11,598 bases of DNA, from the NCBI GenBank assembly GCA_900314345.1, contig OMUX01000083.1:1-11598 (forward strand), read 5' to 3'. The stretch's first letter is position 1; every line of letters begins with the position of its first letter. This DNA is from an uncultured Erysipelotrichaceae bacterium (lineage in GTDB: Bacteria; Bacillota_I; Bacilli_A; Erysipelotrichales; Erysipelotrichaceae). Shown here piece after piece: positions 8,073-11,598 of this stretch. The notes below the pieces were generated by a model that was given only the letters and a program-made list of their open reading frames with translations, was not told where the DNA came from and did not search any database. The translations under genes were made by a program, and so were the position numbers.

Positions 8073-10130
8073 TTATTCTGCGAACAGCCTCCTTACTGCG
8101 TTGAAAGAGAATGCATAGCGTCCCTGATACATTGAGAACTGCTTTGCTGTAAGGCGATTATCCCGCACATACTGTTGTAAGACCTTATAGGCTCTGGTTT
8201 CATCTTTGCCATGCAGGTATTTCTTGATGTTACACACTACGTCCAGAATCATCAGAACCTTCCAGTTATCTTCGGTTATAGTGACAGGACTGCCATGAAT
8301 GCGTAGCTTGTGCCCAAGGAATGTTGTGGTCCTGCCTGTGACATTGGTGGCTGTCTCTATGTTTGTTACCAGTCTGTATGCCTCAGGTTTCTCATTAGAG
8401 ATACCGAGATAGCTAAGCGCACTTTCGCCGGTCGGATAGCCTATATGCCGGCCATTCCGGCACAGGTACTTTTCCGTAATAATTTCGTCATCAGTGAAGT
8501 GATCACCTGGGTATGCATAAATTCCGAATCCGATCTTCTCAAGCTTCTGCTTTTTGGTACAAAGCTTCGATATTCTGGCTTTTACAATCTGATACGTAAG
8601 CCCTGGAACACGTATATCTGTCAGAAAGATCGGATGGTGCTTTGGACAGTTCACTTCTATCCAGCTGAGGATCCTGTTCTCTTCTGTTTCAACAGTTGAT
8701 TCTTGTCCTCTTTCCCGTAACGGCAGAACATCTGATGGTGTTGGCCTTCTCAATTCCTGTAGCGTCTTGTCTCTGGTCAGGTCAACGCTTCTCCCAGTAT
8801 TAACATTTCTGATGGTATACAGGTTATAGCTTCTTCTTTCGGCCACTTGGTACTCGTCATTGGAAAGATCGGAAACAAGTTTCCTGAACTGTTCTTCCCG
8901 AAGCTGCTGATTGCACTTTTTGCATCTCCCACCGTTCAGAAAGGTTGCTGCCTTCATGCTGAAGACAGTTCCGCATGTATTATGACGTAGCACGGCCTTA
9001 TCATTCTGTTTTTGACAGTCGCTGATAACCGTGTATTCATTACCCGTCAAATCTATGACAAGCGAAGGAAAGCCTTTGCTCTCCGTGGTCTTTCCTGTCT
9101 TACTTTCTCTATTAGTACATTTCGGGCAATTCCATGCATTGAGGAAATCAACCGGATGAATACAGATGACGTTTCCACAGGAATGCTTCAGTTCCATCAG
9201 ATAACTGTATGGCTTGCTGATAATTGTGCATGCTCTTTCTTGTGCTAAGGTCTTTAGTTCTTCTGGAATCTCGAAAGGCTGGAACCTGTCTTTAAGCATT
9301 CTGATATCGGGGAACAAGGTCATTATCAGCGGAATGGTGTTCTCCGGTTTGAGATATTGATCGCTATAGATACATTTCCATCCGTTGTTAAGCTGTTTTG
9401 CAGAAGGAAACTTCAATTTATCAATGACAGCGGTGACAATATCTTCTTTTTTACCTCTGTATTGCCGGCTGATTTCTTCTCTCAGTACTGCCTTCAAGCT
9501 GTCAGCGTTACAGTCAATTTTTGCATCCAGCAAATCCTTACAGTACTTTGCATAAGCCTTACTACTTTCAGCGATAGTTACAGGAACAAGGTTTGGTGCA
9601 TCATCGAGCTCATGCATTGCTATGCCGCCGTACTGAAGCAATTGAACTCCGTGCTTTGAGCACACAGTTACCCCTGGCAACTGATGAGCACGGCGATAAT
9701 AGAAATAGCCGTGTTTTTTCACATCCTCCTTCATACATTCAGGGCACAACCGAATCTTCGGAATCAACTTCGTTTTCGTTGTAGAAACGAGGCGCTGTTC
9801 TGCATTGTTGTGAAAAGCGTCATTTATCATTACAATCTGCTGCTCTCTCGTCATGAACATGGCATAGAAGCTGTAGATTCCCGTATCCAGAAAGAAATCC
9901 ATCTTGTCTCTATTGCTCAAATCTGCAGCTTTCCAGATACTATCGAAGTCAGTATCCAGCTCATAGGGAAGCACACGTCTGGATTTTTCAGATTCTGTTG
10001 CATTGGGCGTTATAAATGCATTGATAAAGTTCCTGGTAACTGTAAATCCGTTTTCTTTTGCAATACGCAGAACCCAGCTGTACATCAATTCATCTTCTTC
10101 AGTTTTTATCACTACGGGAATTGTTGGCAT
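8073..10130 (-). CDS. tniQ: TniQ/TnsD-family target-selection protein with zinc-ribbon array and AbiEi/DUF6088-like C-terminus
   Basis: TniQ/TnsD proteins bind the attachment site and recruit TnsC. The N-terminal domain shows the family zinc finger, CPEC at 129-132, YRRAHQLPGVTVCSKH at 145-160 (ligands C129, C132, C157, H160). Next come tandem zinc-ribbon modules: unit 1 (about 310-340; C318, C335, C338), unit 2 (354-406; H383, C386, C403, C406, preceded by FPSLVIDLTGNEYTV) and unit 3 (414-461), whose FRKLVSDLSNDEYQV matches unit 2 but which has lost its cysteines. Residues 482-635 resemble AbiEi antitoxin/DUF6088 proteins: a winged helix ending in KIGFGIYAYPG (532-542), then IGYPTGESALSYLGIS (563-578) and VTN (588-590). 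At 685 residues it is much longer than Tn7 TnsD (508). Start: ATG with AGAGGA 5 nt upstream. The TniQ call is firm; the C-terminal family is a by-eye judgement, and its role as target-DNA reader is inferred. Confidence 0.9.
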   Translation of the reverse strand: MPTIPVVIKTEEDELMYSWVLRIAKENGFTVTRNFINAFITPNATESEKSRRVLPYELDTDFDSIWKAADLSNRDKMDFFLDTGIYSFYAMFMTREQQIVMINDAFHNNAEQRLVSTTKTKLIPKIRLCPECMKEDVKKHGYFYYRRAHQLPGVTVCSKHGVQLLQYGGIAMHELDDAPNLVPVTIAESSKAYAKYCKDLLDAKIDCNADSLKAVLREEISRQYRGKKEDIVTAVIDKLKFPSAKQLNNGWKCIYSDQYLKPENTIPLIMTLFPDIRMLKDRFQPFEIPEELKTLAQERACTIISKPYSYLMELKHSCGNVICIHPVDFLNAWNCPKCTNRESKTGKTTESKGFPSLVIDLTGNEYTVISDCQKQNDKAVLRHNTCGTVFSMKAATFLNGGRCKKCNQQLREEQFRKLVSDLSNDEYQVAERRSYNLYTIRNVNTGRSVDLTRDKTLQELRRPTPSDVLPLRERGQESTVETEENRILSWIEVNCPKHHPIFLTDIRVPGLTYQIVKARISKLCTKKQKLEKIGFGIYAYPGDHFTDDEIITEKYLCRNGRHIGYPTGESALSYLGISNEKPEAYRLVTNIETATNVTGRTTTFLGHKLRIHGSPVTITEDNWKVLMILDVVCNIKKYLHGKDETRAYKVLQQYVRDNRLTAKQFSMYQGRYAFSFNAVRRLFAE

Positions 10131-10163
10131 TTTTATCCTCTTTGCACTTCTTTGTACACTATC

Positions 10164-10194
10164 ATTATAGCATTTGTCCGTGGTATAGTTTCAA
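10164..10194 (-). promoter_or_regulatory. Promoter of the tniQ-tnsABC operon
   Basis: On the minus strand there is TTGAAA (10194-10189), a 19 bp spacer, and TATAAT (10169-10164) preceded by TGC, so the -10 is extended (TGCTATAAT). The long spacer is tolerable because of the extended -10. The leader would be about 27 nt with AGAGGA before the tniQ ATG. The -35 hexamer lies inside one of the 19 bp end repeats (10177-10195), so a protein bound there, presumably TnsB, would block RNA polymerase. Confidence 0.65.
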
Positions 10195-10195
10195 T
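10177..10195. repeat. End repeat copy 1 (putative TnsB site, overlaps promoter)
   Basis: Plus strand TCCGTGGTATAGTTTCAAT. The consensus of the four copies is about TCCryrrTATAGTTTCAAT. This copy covers the tniQ promoter's -35 hexamer. Confidence 0.7.
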
Positions 10196-10219
10196 TATTA
10201 ATTAAATATCAAAAATATT

Positions 10220-10238
10220 TCCACGGTGTAGTTTCAAT
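10220..10238. repeat. End repeat copy 2 (putative TnsB site)
   Basis: Plus strand TCCACGGTGTAGTTTCAAT, in the same orientation as copy 1 and starting 43 bp from the start of copy 1. Confidence 0.7.
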
Positions 10239-10245
10239 AGCAGGC

Positions 10246-10282
10246 AAAAAATAAAGACCATACGCTGTTAGCGCATGGCCTT
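10246..10282 (-). terminator. nrdD: Rho-independent terminator between nrdD and the transposition operon
   Basis: On the minus strand, AAGGCCATGCGC, loop TAACA and GCGTATGGTCTT pair over 12 bp including two G-U pairs, then the RNA ends TATTTTTT. It would stop nrdD transcripts before the tniQ promoter. It lies between the two pairs of end repeats, so it is either carried by the transposon or the repeats invade a host terminator region. On the plus strand the tail is only TTTT, so termination that way would be weak. Confidence 0.8.
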
Positions 10283-10305
10283 TTCATATTCTCCAACTGT
10301 CTATA

Positions 10306-10324
10306 TCCGCAATATAGTTTCTAT
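10306..10324. repeat. End repeat copy 3 (putative TnsB site)
   Basis: Plus strand TCCGCAATATAGTTTCTAT, the most diverged copy. It is separated from copy 4 by a single base, giving a 20 bp period, about two helical turns. Confidence 0.65.
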
Positions 10325-10325
10325 A

Positions 10326-10344
10326 TCCACGATATAGTTTCAAT
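10326..10344. repeat. End repeat copy 4 (putative TnsB site at the outer edge)
   Basis: Plus strand TCCACGATATAGTTTCAAT, ending 1 bp before the nrdD stop codon triplet (10346-10348). As the outermost site it should lie within a few bases of the transposon terminus. No clear TGT terminus is seen; TGCATCTATAAG on the minus strand just outside it is the only TG-starting candidate close by. Confidence 0.7.
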
Positions 10345-10345
10345 C

Positions 10346-11598
10346 TTATAGATGCAGGACTCTTTCCTTGATCTCTTCTGTTCTGCCCTGGTTCCAGAAC
10401 TGTGTTCCGATATAGCCGCAGGTACGTCTTGCGACATTCATCTTGTTCTGGTCGGTGTTGCCGCATACCGGGCATCTCCAGATCAGCTTGTGGTTCTTGT
10501 CCTCGACGATTTCGATCTCTCCGTCATAGCCGCACACCTGGCAGTAGTCGCTCTTGGTGTTGAGCTCGGCATACATGATCGTGTTGTAAATGTGCTTCAT
10601 CAGGGCAAGGACTGCCTGGATGTTGTTCTGCATGTTCGGCACTTCCACATAGGAGATGGCTCCGCCAGGAGACAGCTTCTGGAACCTGCTTTCAAATGTC
10701 AGCTTGTCAAAGGCATTGATCTCTTCCGTGACATGGATGTGATAGCTGTTGGTGATGTAGTTCTTGTCTGTCACACCCTTGATGACACCGAAGCGCTTCT
10801 GCAGGCACTTGGCGAACTTGTAGGTCGTGGATTCCATCGGTGTGCCGTATACACTGAAGTCAATGTTTGTTTCCTTCTTCCACTTCGTGCATGCATCATT
10901 GAGATGCTGCATGACTTCCAGACCGAACTTCTCGCCTTCCGGTGTAGTATGGCTCTTTCCTGTCATGTATTTCACGCATTCGCACAGTCCGCCGTATCCC
11001 AGGCTGATCGTTGAGTATCCGTCATACAGGAGCCTGTCGATCGTCTCGCCCTTCTTGAGTCTTGCAATGGCACCGTACTGCCACAGGATCGGGGCAACAT
11101 CACTCGGCGTTCCCTTGAGTCTGTTGTGGCGGATCATGAGTGCTCTGTAGCAGAGATCAAGACGTTCATCGAAGATCTTCCAGAACTTCTCCATGTCCTT
11201 GCCGGAGGAGCATGCCACATCGACCAGATTGATCGTTACAACGCCCTGGTTGAATCTTCCGTAATACTTGTGCCGGCCTTCCTTGTAGTCCATGGCATCA
11301 GCCATGTTCCCCTTGCCGGCATCCGTGAAACGGTCCGGTGTGAGGAAGGATCTGCAGCCCATGCACGGATACACATCGCCCTTGAGCTGCTTCATGAGCT
11401 TTGCGGAGATGTAGTCCGGAACCATTCTCTTGGCAGTGCATTCCGCAGCCAGCTTTGTCAGATACCAGTATCTGCTGTTCTCATGGATGTTGTCTTCATC
11501 CAGGCAGTAGATCAGCTTCGGGAATGCCGGTGTGATCCAGACACCCTTCTCATTCTTGACGCCCTGCATGCGCTGCTTGAGCATCTCTTCAATGATCA
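10346..11598 (-). CDS. nrdD: Anaerobic (class III) ribonucleoside-triphosphate reductase, C-terminal part
   Basis: NrdD makes deoxyribonucleotides in the absence of oxygen using a glycyl radical installed by NrdG. About 417 residues are visible; the frame stays open to the right edge, so the start lies outside. Signatures in order: ITPAFPKLIYCLDEDN, MGCRSFLTP (the active-site cysteine region), NQGVVTINLVDVACSS, the zinc site formed by CQVCG and CPVCG near the end, and the glycyl radical loop RRTCGYIG. The radical glycine codon is at 10415-10417, 22 codons before the last sense codon. The protein ends ERVLHL, similar to clostridial NrdD proteins. nrdG, usually next, is missing; in its place are transposon end repeats 2 bp after the stop codon, making nrdD the apparent insertion site. 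Confidence 0.97.
   Translation of the reverse strand, partial: IIEEMLKQRMQGVKNEKGVWITPAFPKLIYCLDEDNIHENSRYWYLTKLAAECTAKRMVPDYISAKLMKQLKGDVYPCMGCRSFLTPDRFTDAGKGNMADAMDYKEGRHKYYGRFNQGVVTINLVDVACSSGKDMEKFWKIFDERLDLCYRALMIRHNRLKGTPSDVAPILWQYGAIARLKKGETIDRLLYDGYSTISLGYGGLCECVKYMTGKSHTTPEGEKFGLEVMQHLNDACTKWKKETNIDFSVYGTPMESTTYKFAKCLQKRFGVIKGVTDKNYITNSYHIHVTEEINAFDKLTFESRFQKLSPGGAISYVEVPNMQNNIQAVLALMKHIYNTIMYAELNTKSDYCQVCGYDGEIEIVEDKNHKLIWRCPVCGNTDQNKMNVARRTCGYIGTQFWNQGRTEEIKERVLHL

Larger units (their letters stand above)
3481..10344 (-). mobile_element. Tn7-like transposon: core genes and right end (left end not in window)
   Basis: A complete TnsA/TnsB/TnsC/TniQ set is bordered at 10177-10344 by repeated 19 bp motifs that stop 2 bp short of the nrdD stop codon. 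In Tn7-like elements the right end lies next to the tns genes and holds several TnsB sites, which matches. The left end with inverted motif copies is not found in the window, so the true element extends left past 3481 and probably past position 1, taking in the hsd operon as cargo. The exact terminal bases and the target duplication cannot be assigned from one end. Confidence 0.85.

Noticed and set aside
10177..10344. The repeats end in ATTGAAAC (minus strand), like the 3' ends of many CRISPR repeats.
   Set aside because: Only 19 bp, with irregular spacing (43, 86 and 20 bp from start to start), diverged copies and no cas genes. End-binding sites next to a TnsABC operon explain them better.
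10284..10475. A 63-codon minus-strand frame across the nrdD end.
   Set aside because: It is out of frame with nrdD, overlaps it by over 100 bp and runs through the end repeats; chance frame.
10352..11014. A 220-codon open frame on the plus strand.
   Set aside because: Antisense shadow of the strongly conserved nrdD coding sequence.

Overview
The window looks like an accessory region of an anaerobic Bacillota (Firmicutes) chromosome. This rests on a class III, oxygen-sensitive ribonucleotide reductase (nrdD) of the clostridial/erysipelotrichial style, strong GGAGG-type ribosome binding sites, TGnTATAAT promoters and moderate GC. The exact genus cannot be read from the sequence. Every convincing gene lies on the minus strand, so the window reads from right to left.

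Right edge (10346-11598): the C-terminal part of nrdD, up to its stop codon. The partner gene nrdG, which usually follows, is absent. Only 2 bp after the nrdD stop comes a 168 bp zone (10177-10344) with four copies of a 19 bp motif, two abutting and two dispersed, and a strong minus-strand terminator between the two pairs. The copy farthest from nrdD overlaps the -35 region of the next operon's promoter. This looks like the right end of a Tn7-like transposon, with the motifs as TnsB-binding sites.

Middle (3481-10130): a compact four-gene transposition operon in the order tniQ(tnsD)-tnsA-tnsB-tnsC, with junctions that overlap or are 1 nt apart. TnsA has endonuclease residues, TnsB a D-D(35)E integrase core and TnsC a complete AAA+ ATPase core. 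The TniQ/TnsD protein is the most notable: after the TniQ zinc-finger domain it carries tandem zinc-ribbon modules (two intact, one degenerate) and then a C-terminal domain resembling AbiEi/DUF6088-type antitoxin winged-helix proteins. I infer a custom target-DNA reader, and nrdD itself is the obvious candidate target. A 27-residue cysteine-rich ORF sits between tnsC and the operon's terminator.

Left (1-3163): a type I restriction-modification operon, hsdM-hsdS-hsdR (hsdR cut by the window edge), with its own promoter. It is probably cargo of the transposon. The left end of the element, with inverted copies of the 19 bp motif, is not in the window. A roughly 500 bp spacer (3164-3672) separates the two operons and holds a terminator, a 14 bp palindrome and two doubtful small ORFs.

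Working model: TniQ reads the conserved 3' part of nrdD, TnsC bridges it to the TnsA+TnsB transposase, and the element inserts at the end of nrdD, carrying a phage-defence system. No CRISPR-Cas genes, TnsE or second TniQ are visible, so only one targeting route can be supported.
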